Assembly (NCBI RefSeq): GCF_017875645.1
Contig: NZ_JAGGMR010000001.1
Location: 1,302,001-1,366,000, forward strand
Origin: Nocardia goodfellowii
GTDB lineage: Bacteria > Actinomycetota > Actinomycetes > Mycobacteriales > Mycobacteriaceae
DNA: 64,000 nt
Direction of reading: 5' to 3'
Part shown: positions 37,321 through 52,617 of the stretch, one piece after another
Numbering within the stretch: position 1 is the first letter of the stretch
How the letters are laid out: each line of letters opens with the position of its first letter
Translations under genes and position numbers: made by a program
The notes under the pieces: generated by a model
What the model saw: only the letters and a program-made list of their open reading frames with translations
Database searches by the model: none
What the model was told of the DNA's origin: nothing

Positions 37321-37432
37321 GAAAACGACTCTGTGGTGTAGCACCCGAGCCGAGGACAAAGATTACCCGACACCACCCAGTACAACCAAAACGCCTGGTC
37401 AGATCACATTTCTTCGGCGTGCCTGGAAACGG

Positions 37433-37477
37433 CGGACGGCCGGCGCCCGCCCCGCGAGGGCTGACACCGGCCGTCCG
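37433..37477 (-). terminator. Hairpin after the gyrBA-DUF3566 unit
   Basis: CGGACGGCCGG (37433-37443) pairs perfectly with CCGGCCGTCCG (37467-37477). It lies 10 bp downstream of the DUF3566 stop on the minus strand. There is no strong T-run. Confidence 0.6.
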
Positions 37478-37487
37478 TAAAGCATTG

Positions 37488-38453
37488 CTAGTCGGGGTCG
37501 GCCAGGGTGACCTGGATACCGCCGACGAGGTCGCAGCACTGGTTGTAGATGAACGTGCCGACCGTGCCGAGCGCGGTGAACAGCACCACGTTGATCAGCC
37601 CGATGACACCGGCATAGCCGAAGACCGTGCCCGCGTCGATCAGACCCACCGAACCGCTGTCCTGCGACACCATGTCGGTGAAGGTGTTGTTCAGCCGCTC
37701 CCAGACGCCCATGCCCTCGAGCACGATATAGAGCAGGCCGACGGCCAGCATCCACACGAAGAACAGGGCCACGCTGATCACCAGCGAGATCTTCAGCGTC
37801 GACCAGGGGTCGATGCGGCGGATCTGCACGGTGGCACGCAGCGGCTCACCGGAGGCGACAGCCGCGGCCACCGCTACCGGAACCGCCGGCGACACCGGGT
37901 GGTACTGCGGGACGGAGGCAGTCGCTTCCTGCGGCGGCAGCGGATGCCGGATGTCGGACAGGTCGGGCATGTCCTTGATGAGTTCCGGCCGCGCGATGCT
38001 GCGCGTAGGTCCGTCGATACCAACGGATTTCACCATCGCCGCTTCCTTGCGCGCGGCTTTGGCGGCGAGGTCGGCGGTGGTGCGGGCGTTGGTGACGCCG
38101 CCGTTCAGCCCGCCCGCGGGCCGTCCGGTGACCGGCGCCTGGCCGGGCCGGTACAGGTTGGACTGCGGTTCCCGCTGCGGAAGTTGCGACCAACCTTCCT
38201 GATAGGGCGATTGGCCGCCACCGGTCTGCCCGACCGGCTCCGACTGTTGTTCTCGCCCTTCGGCGCCGGATTTTTGATCCGGCGCCTTGGCGGAGAATTC
38301 GCTCTTCTGATCCGGATTTTCGTTCGACTGCCCGCCTTCGGCCGAAGCGACCGGCCGGGAAGTCGGCCGCGGCGGAATCGGGGACGGTGCGATCCGTTCG
38401 GTCACACCGTTCGTGTGCTGCCGCTCGTCATTCGGCTGATTCGGAGTGGTCAA
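37488..38453 (-). CDS. DUF3566 membrane protein downstream of gyrA
   Basis: Protein of 321 aa. A long charged, Pro/Gln/Gly-rich cytosolic N-terminus (about 1-205) precedes the DUF3566 core: [49 protein letters not shown], then a second helix ([34 protein letters not shown]). It matches the conserved gene directly after gyrA in mycobacteria (Rv0007 type). It starts 40 bp after the gyrA stop and is probably co-transcribed with it. The function is unknown. Confidence 0.9.
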   Translation of the reverse strand: MTTPNQPNDERQHTNGVTERIAPSPIPPRPTSRPVASAEGGQSNENPDQKSEFSAKAPDQKSGAEGREQQSEPVGQTGGGQSPYQEGWSQLPQREPQSNLYRPGQAPVTGRPAGGLNGGVTNARTTADLAAKAARKEAAMVKSVGIDGPTRSIARPELIKDMPDLSDIRHPLPPQEATASVPQYHPVSPAVPVAVAAAVASGEPLRATVQIRRIDPWSTLKISLVISVALFFVWMLAVGLLYIVLEGMGVWERLNNTFTDMVSQDSGSVGLIDAGTVFGYAGVIGLINVVLFTALGTVGTFIYNQCCDLVGGIQVTLADPD

Positions 38454-38493
38454 TGGGAATCCTTAGATCCGTTCGTTGCCGCCGCTGGTGGAT

Positions 38494-41001
<2,508 letters not shown>

Positions 41002-41099
41002 GCGGTGGTCTCCTTAGAGGGCCAGGCCCGAAAAAGCGCTGTTAGCAGCTGATCTCAGGGCTGGCCGGTTGTTTCGAGCGACCTGCGGGCGATCGCCGG

Positions 41100-43439
<2,340 letters not shown>

Positions 43440-44045
43440 CTACCCGTAGGTGTCCCGGGGGCCGCGACCGCGGATGTGCCGCTCGCCCTTGCGCCAGCTC
43501 GGCGCCGCCGGACCGGTGATCTTCACCTGGGTGACCACGCCGTTTCCGACCGCGGCCGCGATCTTGGCCAGGATCTGGCTCTGCAACATGCGCAATTGGG
43601 TTGCCCAGGCGGTGGATTCGGCGGCGATGGACAGCACGCCGTCTTTGAGCGTCACCGGGTTCGCGTGCGAGGCGATGTCCTCCCCCACCACCTTCGGCCA
43701 CTGACCGAACACCATGCCCTCGGCCACCTTCGCCGACCAGCCGCGGTTCTTCGCCAGCGTGCTCGTGATTTTGAACAGCGGCTGTGGATCACGGGCGTCC
43801 GGACCCGGACCCGACCACCCTGAGCGCCCGCGGCGGGCGCCGGGACGCAGACTCCGCTTCGGTGACGCCCGGCCCTGGCCGACCGATTTACCGGAGGCCC
43901 GCGCCGCCGCCCTGGCTTCTTCGAGCGCACGCCGGGCCAGATCGATACCGCGCAGCTCGGGTTCGCCATCACCTGGTTGTGCACTGCCTGGTCGTGCCCC
44001 GGCTGATTGTGCACCGGCGCCGTGCTGTTCCGGCTGATCGGTCAT
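43440..44045 (-). CDS. dciA: DciA (DUF721) helicase-loading factor
   Basis: Protein of 201 aa between recF and gyrB. An N-terminal basic, disordered stretch (about 1-90) precedes the DUF721 domain: [70 protein letters not shown]. This domain defines DciA, the ancestral bacterial loader of the replicative helicase DnaB. The ATG at 44045 is chosen because GGAG precedes it; a longer frame from 44153 has no support. The placement beside oriC genes fits its replication role. Confidence 0.9.
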   Translation of the reverse strand: MTDQPEQHGAGAQSAGARPGSAQPGDGEPELRGIDLARRALEEARAAARASGKSVGQGRASPKRSLRPGARRGRSGWSGPGPDARDPQPLFKITSTLAKNRGWSAKVAEGMVFGQWPKVVGEDIASHANPVTLKDGVLSIAAESTAWATQLRMLQSQILAKIAAAVGNGVVTQVKITGPAAPSWRKGERHIRGRGPRDTYG

Positions 44046-44256
44046 CACCTGCTCCGTTCGCCCGCTGGGTTTGTCCCCAGTTTTGTCAAGTTGTCCCCAG
44101 GCGCTGAACCTGCGATCCGGGGATGGAAATCCCGTGGTCAGCGGCTCGAGCACACAAGATCGAACGTCTGTTCGCCCCGGTCAAGTGGGTGTTCTGCACA
44201 ACATCCACCGTTCGCGCCACCAAGTCGCGGTAGCGGGAGGGCGGTCACCTGGACGA

Positions 44257-44283
44257 AGTTATCCACAGAACCTGTGGATAACT
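44257..44283. promoter_or_regulatory. Perfect palindromic DnaA-box pair
   Basis: Two 12-bp arms, AGTTATCCACAG (44257-44268) and CTGTGGATAACT (44272-44283), flank AAC. Each arm holds an exact DnaA box (TTATCCACA at 44259-44267 and TGTGGATAA at 44273-44281). It lies between the recF end and the dciA start, about 210 bp upstream of dciA. Confidence 0.7.
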
Positions 44284-44334
44284 CATCGGTGCTGGTGATA
44301 CCGCCGCCGACCCCGTAACTCGGCGCTGCGAACT

Positions 44335-45537
44335 CTACGGGAGAACGCAGACATCGCGCTGTCCCGAATCGTCAGGTGTGACGATTCGGGAGGTACGCCG
44401 GTCCGCCTCCCCGCTGGTTTCCACCCGCAGCGGCACCGCCGCCAATTCGGCCGGCACGTCCTCGGGCACCGCGGCGGTGATGAGGACCTGCTCGGCGTCG
44501 GCCGCCACCGCGGCCAGGGCGGCGCGCCTGCGGCGGTCCAGTTCGGCGAAGACATCGTCGAGCAGCAACACCGGCTCCGTGCCGCCGGCGCGCAGCAGCT
44601 CGAACGCGCCCAGCCGCAACGCCAGCGCGAAGGACCACGATTCGCCGTGACTGGCAAACCCTTTCGCCGGTGCGCTGCCCAGCAACAGGTCCAGATCGTC
44701 GCGGTGCGGACCGACCAGGCAGACCCCGCGGTCCAGCTCCTTGGGCCGGGCAATCCCCAACTCGCGCAACATGATCGCTTCCAGCTCCGCGGCATCCTCG
44801 GGCTGCGGCTCCCGGGCGGGGTCGAGCAGTTCCGGCGGCAGATAGCCGCTGCGGTAACCGATTGTGGCGGGCCGGGATTCGGGCGCGATCGAGGAGTATG
44901 CCTGTGCAAGATGGGGATAAAGATCGTGCACCAACGCCAGACGCTGCGCCAGCAATACCGAGGCATGGGACGCCAGGTGACCGTCCCACACGTCGAGAGT
45001 GCTCAGGTCGGACTTCGAACGCGCTTGGCGCCCGGCGGTTTTCAGCAGAGCGGAGCGTTGCCGCAGTACCCGGTCGTAGTCCGCGCGCACCGCCGCGAGC
45101 CGCGGGAGCCGGGTTGTGCACAACTCGTCGAGGAAGCGCCGCCGCTCCCCCGGGTCGCCGCGCACCAGCGCCAAATCCTCCGGCGCGAACAACACCGTCT
45201 GCAGGATGCCGAGGATCTCGCGCGGCCGGCGCACCGGCGAACGGTTGATCTGGGCGCGGTTGGCGGCACCGGCGTTGAGTTCGACATCGATGCGCAGTTC
45301 GCGGCCCGTATTCACCACGGTCGCGCCGACCCGGGCCTTGGTAGCCCCCATGCGGATCATCGGCGCGTCGGCCGCGACCCGGTGCGAGGCGAGCGTGGCG
45401 AGGTAGCCGATCGCCTCGATCAGGTTGGTCTTGCCGTTGCCATTCGATCCCAAGAAGACCGTGCGGCCTGGGGATAATTCGAGCTCGACCTGTTCCCAGG
45501 ACCGGAAATCACGGAGCGAGAGCGCCCGGATGAACAT
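44335..45537 (-). CDS. recF: RecF recombination/replication repair ATPase
   Basis: SMC-like ATPase of 400 aa that loads RecA at gaps with RecO/RecR. Walker A is GSNGNGKT (30-37). The family block [41 protein letters not shown] is intact. Walker B and the D-loop are in [18 protein letters not shown]. The C-terminal tail is divergent. ATG start at 45537 ([14 protein letters not shown]). It lies about 90 bp after dnaN with no gnd gene between them, as in mycobacteria rather than Streptomyces or rhodococci. Confidence 0.97.
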   Translation of the reverse strand: MFIRALSLRDFRSWEQVELELSPGRTVFLGSNGNGKTNLIEAIGYLATLASHRVAADAPMIRMGATKARVGATVVNTGRELRIDVELNAGAANRAQINRSPVRRPREILGILQTVLFAPEDLALVRGDPGERRRFLDELCTTRLPRLAAVRADYDRVLRQRSALLKTAGRQARSKSDLSTLDVWDGHLASHASVLLAQRLALVHDLYPHLAQAYSSIAPESRPATIGYRSGYLPPELLDPAREPQPEDAAELEAIMLRELGIARPKELDRGVCLVGPHRDDLDLLLGSAPAKGFASHGESWSFALALRLGAFELLRAGGTEPVLLLDDVFAELDRRRRAALAAVAADAEQVLITAAVPEDVPAELAAVPLRVETSGEADRRTSRIVTPDDSGQRDVCVLP

Positions 45538-45630
45538 GCGTTATCCCACCCTGACCTGCGGAAGAACCCAGCCCACGGCGAGTGGACCGGGTTCCACCCG
45601 GTTATGCACAGACGTTTGCACTCCTGGGGA

Positions 45631-46800
45631 TCAGCCCGGCAGCCGGACCGGCATCAACAGGTAGATGTAGGGGCTGGCCAGCGCGGCGAAGGCACCGGAG
45701 TCGAGCACCTCGGGCTCCTCCTCGCCGGCGGGCAGCAGCACCGCGGGACGGCTCGGCGTGGTGAACCCGAAGGTGACTCGATCCACGTGCAGCGCCGCGA
45801 GACCGTCGACGAGATAACCGGGGTTGAACGCGATGGTGAGCGGTTCGCCGCGGAAATCGGCATCCAGCCATTCCTCGGCGCGTCCGGCGTCGTCACCGCC
45901 CGCGGACAGCAACAAGCCTTCTGTGGAGAACTCCAAGCGCACCTGAGCGCCGCGCTCGGCCACCAGTGCTACACGCTTGATGGCTTCGGACAAGGCCGAA
46001 ACCGACAGCGTCGCAATGGAGGTGTGCTCCTTGGGGAGCAATTGGCGGAACTTGGGGAATTCGGCATCGAGCAGGCGCGTGGTGGTGCGGCGCCCGGCGT
46101 TCACGATGCCCAGCAGGCCCTCCGAGCCCGCTCCTGTGCCCAGGGACAGCTGCACGGGCGCATCGGAGGAGCCGAGGGTCTTCGCGGCTTCGGAGAGCGT
46201 CTTGGCCGGAATCAGCACCGCGGTCTCGATATCCGCCTTCTCCGGCTTCCACTCGATGTGGCGGACCGCGAGGCGGAACCTGTCGGTGGCCGCGAGAACG
46301 ACGTTGGCGCCCTCGATTTCGACGCGGATGCCGGTGAGCATCGGCAGCGTGTCGTCCCGGCCGGCCGCGACGGCGACCTGACCGACCGCCTCGGCGAAGA
46401 CATCCACACCGAGTTCACCGGTCTGCTGCGGAACTTCGGGAAGCTGGGGATAGTCCTCGACCGGCATGGTGGGCAGGGAGAACTTGGCGCTGCCGCAGCT
46501 GATCAGCACGCGGGTGCCGTCGACGGAGACATCGACCGGCTTGTTGGACAGCGCCTTGGTGATGTCGGCCAGGAGGCGGCCGGAGACGAGAACCTCACCG
46601 GGACCGGCGACCTCGGCGGCGACGCGCATCTGCGCGGACACCTCGTAGTCGAAGCCGGAGACCGTGAGGCCGTCCTCATCGGCTACCAGCAGCACACCGC
46701 CCAGGACGGGCACCGGAGGCCGGGAGGGGAGGCTGCGCGCGACCCAGGCGACGGATTCCGCGAAATCCTCACGGGCGACCCGAAACTTCATGCTTTCCAT
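45631..46800 (-). CDS. dnaN: DNA polymerase III sliding clamp (beta)
   Basis: Sliding clamp of 389 aa, three repeats of the processivity fold forming a dimeric ring. Recognisable parts are the N-terminus [32 protein letters not shown], the middle [18 protein letters not shown], the [19 protein letters not shown] segment, and the C-terminal [10 protein letters not shown]. The start is ATG 46800 (MESMKF), with AGAGGA upstream; ATG 46791 is the alternative. A longer frame reaching 46977 enters oriC and is rejected. Confidence 0.97.
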   Translation of the reverse strand: MESMKFRVAREDFAESVAWVARSLPSRPPVPVLGGVLLVADEDGLTVSGFDYEVSAQMRVAAEVAGPGEVLVSGRLLADITKALSNKPVDVSVDGTRVLISCGSAKFSLPTMPVEDYPQLPEVPQQTGELGVDVFAEAVGQVAVAAGRDDTLPMLTGIRVEIEGANVVLAATDRFRLAVRHIEWKPEKADIETAVLIPAKTLSEAAKTLGSSDAPVQLSLGTGAGSEGLLGIVNAGRRTTTRLLDAEFPKFRQLLPKEHTSIATLSVSALSEAIKRVALVAERGAQVRLEFSTEGLLLSAGGDDAGRAEEWLDADFRGEPLTIAFNPGYLVDGLAALHVDRVTFGFTTPSRPAVLLPAGEEEPEVLDSGAFAALASPYIYLLMPVRLPG

Positions 46801-47281
46801 CGCCCGATCTGTCCTCTCCCAGTCTTGGAGTCGATACTGCCGTGATCCGTGTGCGGGGCCGAACGTCGTAAGAGGGTACTGGATCGGCCGCCCTTCGAAA
46901 GTCTGGCATAGGCGGCCGACAACAAACCGTACTCGCGTAGGCCGCGCAGACCTAGCCCGACCCTCCGGAGCTTTCACCGGTGAGTGGAGATCGCGTGTGA
47001 GTCCGCGACTTCCGGGTATCGCGCCGGCATGCGATTCGGGTTCGGCGGCGAAACGACTCGGCCGAACTTGTCGGTGCCGCGTGCTTGGCTCTGCCTCGAT
47101 GCCGCTCTTCGGTGAGTGGCTCGGCGCGTGACCCTGCTCGACCGACTTTCCACACAGCCTGTTTTCAAGAGATCTCTCTAATTGAAAGAACTGAAGTAGT
47201 AGTAGGCACTGTGGAATCTGTGGACTGAGCCTGTTTTCGCAGGTGGCGCGGTGCGGTGCCGTGGGGATGACCGGCGCATGA

Positions 47282-47627
47282 CTCGAGGATGAACCGAGGG
47301 TGTCTGTGGACCGCGGAAAGTTGTCCCGTATTCATCCTCGAGTGCTCCTCGAGTTGTTCCACCGTAATCAGGTGTTTGTGCACACGTGTGCAGGAACAGG
47401 TGCACAACTCGAGGATTCCTCGAGGACTCCCCAGGGACTCCTCGAGGAATCCACAGGGGTTAACCGGCAGTCTGCCTGGTCAGTGCCTGTGAGTAGCTGA
47501 AGGTGTTAGCGATGGGGACAACTGGCTGTGAGTGGCGGCCCCCAGGCCTGCTCCACAGGGTGTGTGCGAACCGGTGGACAAACCAGTGGATTCCTCGAGG
47601 AGTCCACAGGAATTCCTCGAGGAATCC
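47282..47627. repeat. Phased CTCGAG palindrome array in oriC
   Basis: CTCGAG occurs at 47282, 47337, 47348, 47408, 47419, 47441, 47594 and 47616. Four of these sit in an 18-bp near-palindrome, GGANTCCTCGAGGANTCC (47413-47430, 47435-47452, 47588-47605, 47610-47627 with one change). Within clusters the spacing is 11 or 22 bp. Several palindromes abut TCCACAG boxes. Confidence 0.85.
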
Positions 47628-47635
47628 CCAACCCA

Positions 47636-47669
47636 TAAAAATGCACCGCCCCTGGTCAGAGGCGGTGCA
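47636..47669 (-). terminator. Intrinsic terminator of dnaA
   Basis: TGCACCGCC (47642-47650) pairs with GGCGGTGCA (47661-47669). On the minus strand the hairpin is followed by TTTTTATGGG, a clear T-run. It begins 15 bp after the dnaA stop and shields oriC from dnaA transcription. Confidence 0.88.
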
Positions 47670-47683
47670 CAGGTGTGTATAAC

Positions 47684-49804
47684 TTATCGGGAGCGTTGTT
47701 TGATGCGGGCTGTTAGTTCTTGCACCTGGTCGTACACCCGGCGGCGCTCGGTCATCTCCTTACGCACCTTTTTCTCCGCGTACATCACCGTGGTGTGGTC
47801 TCGGCCGAACGCCTGGCCGATCTTCGGCAGCGACAGGTCCGTGAGCTCACGACATAGGTACATCGCGATCTGCCGGGCCTGCGCCAGCGGCCGAGCCTTA
47901 CCCGGCCCCGTCAACTCCTCCAGGGTCGTGTTGAAGTACTCCGCGGTCACCGCCATGATCGTGGCCGCGTTGATCTCCAGCGCCGCGGTCTCCGGCATCA
48001 GATCGCGCAGCACCACCTCGGCCAGCGGCAGATCCAGCGGCTGACCGTTCAACGAGGCGAACGCGGTGACGCGGATCAGCGCGCCCTCCAACTCGCGGAT
48101 ATTGCGCTCCACCCGGCTGGCGATCAGTTCCATCACGTCGTGCGGCACGTCGAGCCGGTCCATGCGCGCCTTCTTGCGCAGAATCGCGATCCGGGTCTCC
48201 AGCTCGGGCGGCTGCACATCGGTGATCAGGCCCCATTCGAACCTGGTCCGCAACCGTTCCTCCAGAGTCGCCAGCTGTTTGGGCGGGCGGTCCGAGGACA
48301 CCACGATCTGCTTGTTCGCGTTGTGCAGCGTGTTGAAGGTGTGGAAGAACTCCTCCTGAATACCTTCCTTGCCCTCGATGAACTGGATGTCGTCGACCAG
48401 CAGGATGTCGGTCTCGCGGTAGCGGCGCTTGAACGCCACCTTCCGGTCGTCACGCAGCGAGTTGATGAAGTCGTTGGTGAATTCCTCGGTCGAGACGTAT
48501 TTCACCCGCATACCCGGGAACAGCCGCTGCGCGTAGTGGCCGGCCGCGTGCAGCAGGTGCGTCTTGCCCAAACCGGAAGCGCCCCAGACGAACAGCGGGT
48601 TGTAGGCGCGCGCGGGCGCCTCCGCGATAGCGACCGCGGCGGCGTGCGCGAACCGGTTGGACGCGCCGATGACGAAGGTCTCGAAGGTGTATTTCGCGTT
48701 CAGGCTGGCCGAGGAACTCGGCGCGGGCGTCTCCTGGGTCTTGGTGAAGTAGGTCGGCCAGGAGTTGCGGGCGCTGACGATGGGTTCGTCGTCGTCCTCG
48801 TGGTCGGAGTGCGCGGGGCGGTTGTCGCGGACCGGTTGTGGTTCGCGGGGTTGATGTTCGCGTCCGGGATGTTCGCGCGTCTGGTGTTCGCGCGTCTGGT
48901 GTTCGCGTGACGGATGTTCCCGTCCCGGATGTTCCCGTCCCGGGTGCTCGCGGACCGGCTGGTGCGCGGCGGCGATCACGGGCTCGGGCTCGTCGTGGTG
49001 CGACCCGCGCCCACCCTGCTCGCGACCGGGGCCGCGCATCGGGACGGGTTCGGGTGTGAACAACGACTCCTGTCCGGGCGGACCGGACTCGCGGCGCGTC
49101 GATTGCCCGTTCGGCCGGGACGGCGGCTCGGGCGCGGGTGCGACCGGCACGGCGACCGGAGTCGGGTAGTCCTGGCCCGGGTAGTAGTCGTCGGGCGGGC
49201 CGTATTCCGGGGCCGGTTCGTAATCCGCTTGCGGCTGGTAGTCCGCTTGCGGCTGGTACTCGGGCTGCGGCTGGTACTCGGGTTCATAGCCCGGCGCGGG
49301 CTGGTACTCCGCGGCGGCGGGTGCGTAATCACTCCCACCCTGTTGATAGTCGGGCACCGGGTCGTAATCACCGGCCCCGCCGTAACGCTGGGGCTGGCCG
49401 TATTCACCGCGCGCCGGGTAGTCCGGGGCGGGAGCGCGCCGCGGTTCCCGGCGTTCGGGCCGGCTGGTCATGCGGGCATGCCGCGGATTCGCCGCGGACC
49501 GCTCGCTGGTCGACTGCGGCGGCGCGGCGATACGCACGCCGAGGCCTTCGACCTGGGGGCCGAGCCGTCGGCCGAGGGAACGCAGGATCGGTTCGCGCAG
49601 ATCGCGTTCGATGGCTTCCTGGGCCAGCGACGAGGGCACCGAGAGCAGCGCGAAGCCCTGCGCCACGGTGATCGGCTTGACCAGCTTGAGCCAGGCCTGC
49701 TGCGCTCTGGTGACCGGGGGGATAGCGCCGTCGGGCGAGCCGGTGGTGAGCTCAGCGATCACCTCGGGCCACACAGTGGCCAACACGTTCTGCTCGTCGT
49801 CCAT
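47684..49804 (-). CDS. dnaA: Chromosomal replication initiator DnaA
   Basis: AAA+ initiator of 706 aa, longer than mycobacterial DnaA (about 500) because of its linker. Domain I covers about 1-95 ([19 protein letters not shown]). A low-complexity domain II of nearly 270 residues has Tyr/Pro/Gln repeats ([16 protein letters not shown]) and eight REH-PG/QT pentapeptide repeats. Domain III has Walker A GASGLGKT (about 406-413) and Walker B LLVDDIQF. Domain IV ends with the DNA-binding signature [14 protein letters not shown]. The ATG at 49804 follows GGGAGGA at 7-bp spacing; a longer frame to 49894 is rejected. Confidence 0.97.
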   Translation of the reverse strand: MDDEQNVLATVWPEVIAELTTGSPDGAIPPVTRAQQAWLKLVKPITVAQGFALLSVPSSLAQEAIERDLREPILRSLGRRLGPQVEGLGVRIAAPPQSTSERSAANPRHARMTSRPERREPRRAPAPDYPARGEYGQPQRYGGAGDYDPVPDYQQGGSDYAPAAAEYQPAPGYEPEYQPQPEYQPQADYQPQADYEPAPEYGPPDDYYPGQDYPTPVAVPVAPAPEPPSRPNGQSTRRESGPPGQESLFTPEPVPMRGPGREQGGRGSHHDEPEPVIAAAHQPVREHPGREHPGREHPSREHQTREHQTREHPGREHQPREPQPVRDNRPAHSDHEDDDEPIVSARNSWPTYFTKTQETPAPSSSASLNAKYTFETFVIGASNRFAHAAAVAIAEAPARAYNPLFVWGASGLGKTHLLHAAGHYAQRLFPGMRVKYVSTEEFTNDFINSLRDDRKVAFKRRYRETDILLVDDIQFIEGKEGIQEEFFHTFNTLHNANKQIVVSSDRPPKQLATLEERLRTRFEWGLITDVQPPELETRIAILRKKARMDRLDVPHDVMELIASRVERNIRELEGALIRVTAFASLNGQPLDLPLAEVVLRDLMPETAALEINAATIMAVTAEYFNTTLEELTGPGKARPLAQARQIAMYLCRELTDLSLPKIGQAFGRDHTTVMYAEKKVRKEMTERRRVYDQVQELTARIKQRSR
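48838..48953 (-). repeat. 15-bp tandem repeats in the dnaA linker
   Basis: About eight in-frame 15-bp units encode [40 protein letters not shown] in domain II of DnaA. The units differ by a few bases. Such arrays change copy number easily, so strains may differ in linker length. Confidence 0.85.
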
Positions 49805-50461
49805 GCAGTGTCCTCCCCAGTAGTTGTCGATAGGCGCAGGCCGCCTTTCGGGTGACCCGCAAGCAGTTACCAACGGCCGGGGGCACGCGGGCATCTACCG
49901 TGGATGGCGGTACAGCGGTCCCGCGAGCGCGAGCGCTGTTAGGAACCTCCGGTTCCAGGTAGCGGCGAAGGGGCAGCCGTCGGCCTACGAATATGCCACC
50001 GGAGGGGTGTTTCCACACAATTATCCACAGATGTGGAAAACCCTGGGGACATGTGAAATGTGCTTCAGCTCGGCCGGTGTGTCGCTCTCACCTGCGGATC
50101 TTCAGCTACCAGCTGGCTATCGTTGGGCATCCGCACACCCCTGGGCGCCTAGGGGTGTTGATAACGCACGACGGAGTCCACAGCCCTGTTCATAGTTTGA
50201 CCTGGTCCGATGACGGGCGACGTGGGGGCTGAGTTTGACCCGCATCTCGAGGATCAGTACCCTCGTACAGTCACCCCTTGGTGCGGTGGCGGTCCTGTGC
50301 TGACCGCGTTGAGGTCGTAACCGACCCTGTGCGCCAGGACCGACGCGCATCGATGATGACCGAACTTGCAATGCTTGGGCTACTCAGCATCGCGCGCACT
50401 ACGTTTTACCGACCAGCTATCGGGCGCCACCTGGTGCCCACCAACTCTAGGAGTGTTGACC
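49805..50461. promoter_or_regulatory. dnaA-rpmH divergent promoter region with DnaA boxes
   Basis: 657 bp without a gene, holding the divergent dnaA and rpmH promoters. A cluster of boxes lies about 210 bp upstream of dnaA: TTTCCACAC (50011), exact TTATCCACA (50021-50029) and TGTGGAAAA (50032-50040). Weaker ones are TGTTGATAA (50156) and GAGTCCACA (50174). A ninth CTCGAG lies at 50246. This fits autoregulation of dnaA and possibly a second part of a bipartite origin. Confidence 0.7.
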
Positions 50462-50605
50462 GTGGCCAAGGGCAAGCGGACGTTCCAGCCGAACAACCGT
50501 CGTCGGGCGCGTGTTCACGGCTTCCGTCTCCGGATGCGGACCCGTGCGGGCCGCGCCATCGTTTCCGCGCGTCGCGGCAAGGGCCGCAAGACCCTGACTG
50601 CCTGA
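50462..50605 (+). CDS. rpmH: Ribosomal protein L34 (bL34)
   Basis: Large-subunit protein of 47 aa, highly basic, with the invariant core [21 protein letters not shown] and ending GRKTLTA. It starts at GTG 50462 after TAGGAG (50447-50453); a longer frame upstream is not protein-like. It is the first gene of the rightward rpmH-rnpA-yidD-yidC-jag run that flanks dnaA in most bacteria. Confidence 0.98.
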   Translation: MAKGKRTFQPNNRRRARVHGFRLRMRTRAGRAIVSARRGKGRKTLTA

Positions 50606-50626
50606 TCCTCGCATTCGGACGCTCGG

Positions 50627-51073
50627 GTGTTGCCTGAGCCGTATCGGTTGCATCATCGTGCCGACTTCTCCCGGACGGTGCGCCGCGGCCAGCGAATCGG
50701 GAGGCGAGATCTGGTCGTACACGTGCACATTCACGGGTATGACGGAATCGTGGGCACGAGTGGACCTGACGGCGCAGCGGGGTTTACCCACCCCGTCGGC
50801 TCCGCCTCCTGCCGTCCCCCGGCGGATGCGCTGGTCCGCGTGGGCGGTCCGCGATTCGGATTGATTGTCAGCAAGGCGGTGGGCTCCGCGGTGATTCGAC
50901 ACCGGGTAGCCCGCCGCCTGCGTCATATGTGCGGCAAGGTGATCCACGATCTACCCGTCGAGGCCGATATCGTGATCCGTGCGCTGCCCGGCGCCGCCGA
51001 CGCCGATTCGGACGAGCTACTCCGCCAACTCCGGGGCGCGCTGCGCAAACTCGATGGGGCCCGGTCGTCGTGA
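50627..51073 (+). CDS. rnpA: Ribonuclease P protein component
   Basis: Protein subunit of RNase P, 148 aa, which matures tRNA 5' ends with its RNA partner. It starts VLPEPYRLHHRADFSRTVRRG at GTG 50627, the usual start sequence. The RNA-contact motif is KAVGSAVIRHRVARRLRHM, followed by DIVIRALPGAAD. A roughly 15-residue Gly/Pro/Ser-rich loop (SGPDGAAGFTHPVGSAS) makes it slightly longer than typical. Its stop overlaps the yidD start. Confidence 0.96.
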   Translation: MLPEPYRLHHRADFSRTVRRGQRIGRRDLVVHVHIHGYDGIVGTSGPDGAAGFTHPVGSASCRPPADALVRVGGPRFGLIVSKAVGSAVIRHRVARRLRHMCGKVIHDLPVEADIVIRALPGAADADSDELLRQLRGALRKLDGARSS

Positions 51074-51432
51074 GAAGCCTCGCGCGGCTGCCGGCTCGCT
51101 TGTTGATCTTCTTGATCGAGCTGTACCGGACCTACGTCTCCCCCACCCGAATGCCGGTGTGCCGCTTCACACCGACCTGCAGTGAATACGCCGTCACCGC
51201 GCTGCGCACCCGGGGCCTGTTCATCGGGCTCGGACTGACGGTCGTGCGACTGCTCAAATGTGCGCCCTGGCACCCTGGTGGGTGGGACCCCGTCCCGGAG
51301 CGCCGTCCGCGCGCCCGGGATGAGGCAGCCGCTGCCGACAATGCCACGTCATCCGACGACGCGTCGGCGCCACACGCTTGTACAGGATCACCGTCCGCGG
51401 TGATCGGCGAACCGAACGACGGGAGTGCATAG
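51070..51432 (+). CDS. yidD: YidD membrane protein insertion efficiency factor
   Basis: Membrane-associated helper of YidC, 120 aa. The conserved core is [31 protein letters not shown], with the paired cysteines of the family, then [16 protein letters not shown]. The C-terminal roughly 45 residues are acidic and not conserved. GTG start at 51070 overlaps the rnpA stop by 4 bp, so translation is coupled. Confidence 0.95.
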   Translation: MRSLARLPARLLIFLIELYRTYVSPTRMPVCRFTPTCSEYAVTALRTRGLFIGLGLTVVRLLKCAPWHPGGWDPVPERRPRARDEAAAADNATSSDDASAPHACTGSPSAVIGEPNDGSA

Positions 51433-51436
51433 AGCC

Positions 51437-52525
51437 GTGCTCGACTTCATTTATTACCCGGTGTCCTGGATCCTCTGGTTCTGGCATCGAGTTTTCGCGG
51501 CCATCCCCGGCCTGGGTAAGGACAGCGGTATCGCCTGGGCCCTGGCCGTGGTGTTCCTGGTCTTCACGCTTCGCGTCGTGCTGTACAAGCCGTTCGTGAA
51601 GCAGGTCCGCACGACCAAGCAGATGCAGGAGTTGCAGCCTCAGATCAAGGAGCTGCAGAAGAAGTACAAGAACGACCGCCAGAAGATGGCGCTGGAGATG
51701 CAGAAGCTCCAGAAGGATCACGGCTTCAACCCGCTGATGGGCTGCCTGCCCATCCTGGCGCAGGTGCCGGTGTTCCTCGGTCTGTTCCATGTGCTGCGTT
51801 CGTTCAACCGGACCGGTCACGGCTTCGGTCAGCTCGGCATGAGCATCCAGGAAAACGCCAACACGCCGAACTACGTCTTCAATGCCGCCGACGTGCAGTC
51901 CTTCCTGAGCGCGCGCCTCTTCGGTGCGCCCATCTCCGCGTTCATCACCACTCCGGTGAGCGAACTGCAGGCCTTCGCCATCGACGGTCAACTGCCCTCC
52001 CGGGTCGCCATCGGCGCCGTCGCGATCCCGCTGATGATCATCGCCGGTCTCGCCACGCACTTCAACGCGCGCGCCTCGGTCGCTCGCCAGAGCCCGGAAG
52101 CCGCGGCCAACCCGCAGGCCGCGATGATGAACAAGCTCGCGCTGTGGGTGTTCCCCCTCGGCGTGCTCGTCGGTGGTCCGTTCCTGCCGATCGCCATCCT
52201 GCTGTACTGGGTCGCGAACAATATCTGGACCTACGGTCAGCAGCACCTCGTCTTCGGCCGGATGGCCAAGGAAGAAGAAGAGAAGAAGCAGCAGAAGCTC
52301 GAGCAGCGCGCACAGAACGCGCCGAGGCCGGGTGCCAAGCCGGTGAACGTCAAGAAGAAGCAGCCGGTCGACGCCGACGTGGCGGACGCGGTCGAGGATG
52401 TGGTGGACACGGTCTCCACGAACGGCACCGCAGCCGCCAAGCCGAAGACTTCGGCCCAGCGCCGCTCGGGTGGCGGACAGAAGCGTCCGAACCGCGGCCG
52501 GGCGAACCAGAAGCGACGGCGTTGA
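51437..52525 (+). CDS. yidC: YidC/Oxa1 membrane protein insertase
   Basis: Insertase of 362 aa that folds membrane proteins alone or with SecYEG. It starts [21 protein letters not shown] (GTG 51437, 4 bp after yidD); a GTG at 51425 would add four residues. The cytosolic coiled-coil loop ([21 protein letters not shown]) and [20 protein letters not shown] follow. The later helices include [31 protein letters not shown]. The C-terminus is long, charged and ends in a basic [16 protein letters not shown] ribosome-binding-type tail. Confidence 0.96.
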   Translation: MLDFIYYPVSWILWFWHRVFAAIPGLGKDSGIAWALAVVFLVFTLRVVLYKPFVKQVRTTKQMQELQPQIKELQKKYKNDRQKMALEMQKLQKDHGFNPLMGCLPILAQVPVFLGLFHVLRSFNRTGHGFGQLGMSIQENANTPNYVFNAADVQSFLSARLFGAPISAFITTPVSELQAFAIDGQLPSRVAIGAVAIPLMIIAGLATHFNARASVARQSPEAAANPQAAMMNKLALWVFPLGVLVGGPFLPIAILLYWVANNIWTYGQQHLVFGRMAKEEEEKKQQKLEQRAQNAPRPGAKPVNVKKKQPVDADVADAVEDVVDTVSTNGTAAAKPKTSAQRRSGGGQKRPNRGRANQKRRR

Positions 52526-52617
52526 TCGCGCGCCGGCACTGAGCAGCAACCCCTTGATCGCGTACCACCCGGCGGCGATGGCCAGGCGGTCGCGGCGAGC
52601 AGATGAAGGAAAACCAA

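Larger units (their letters stand above)
46801..47683. other. oriC: oriC, chromosomal replication origin
   Basis: The 883-bp dnaN-dnaA gap, the position of oriC in mycolic-acid actinobacteria. DnaA-box-like sequences include CTTTCCACA (47146), TGTGGAATC (47210), TGTGGACTG (47219), TGTGGACCG (47305), GAATCCACA (47447), TGGGGACAA (47513), GGTGGACAA (47573), GAGTCCACA (47600) and TGTGTATAA (47674); most differ from consensus by one or two bases. A short AT-rich patch near 47161-47205 (TTTTCAAGAGATC, AATTGAAAGAACT) is a candidate unwinding element. Eight CTCGAG palindromes are described separately. Confidence 0.88.

Noticed and set aside
46801..46977. N-terminal extension of DnaN
   Set aside because: The added residues are not clamp-like and would place coding sequence in oriC; ATG 46800 matches the family start.
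47165..47500. Short frames within oriC
   Set aside because: Several 65-80-codon frames overlap on both strands through the CTCGAG repeats; none has a start site or bias.
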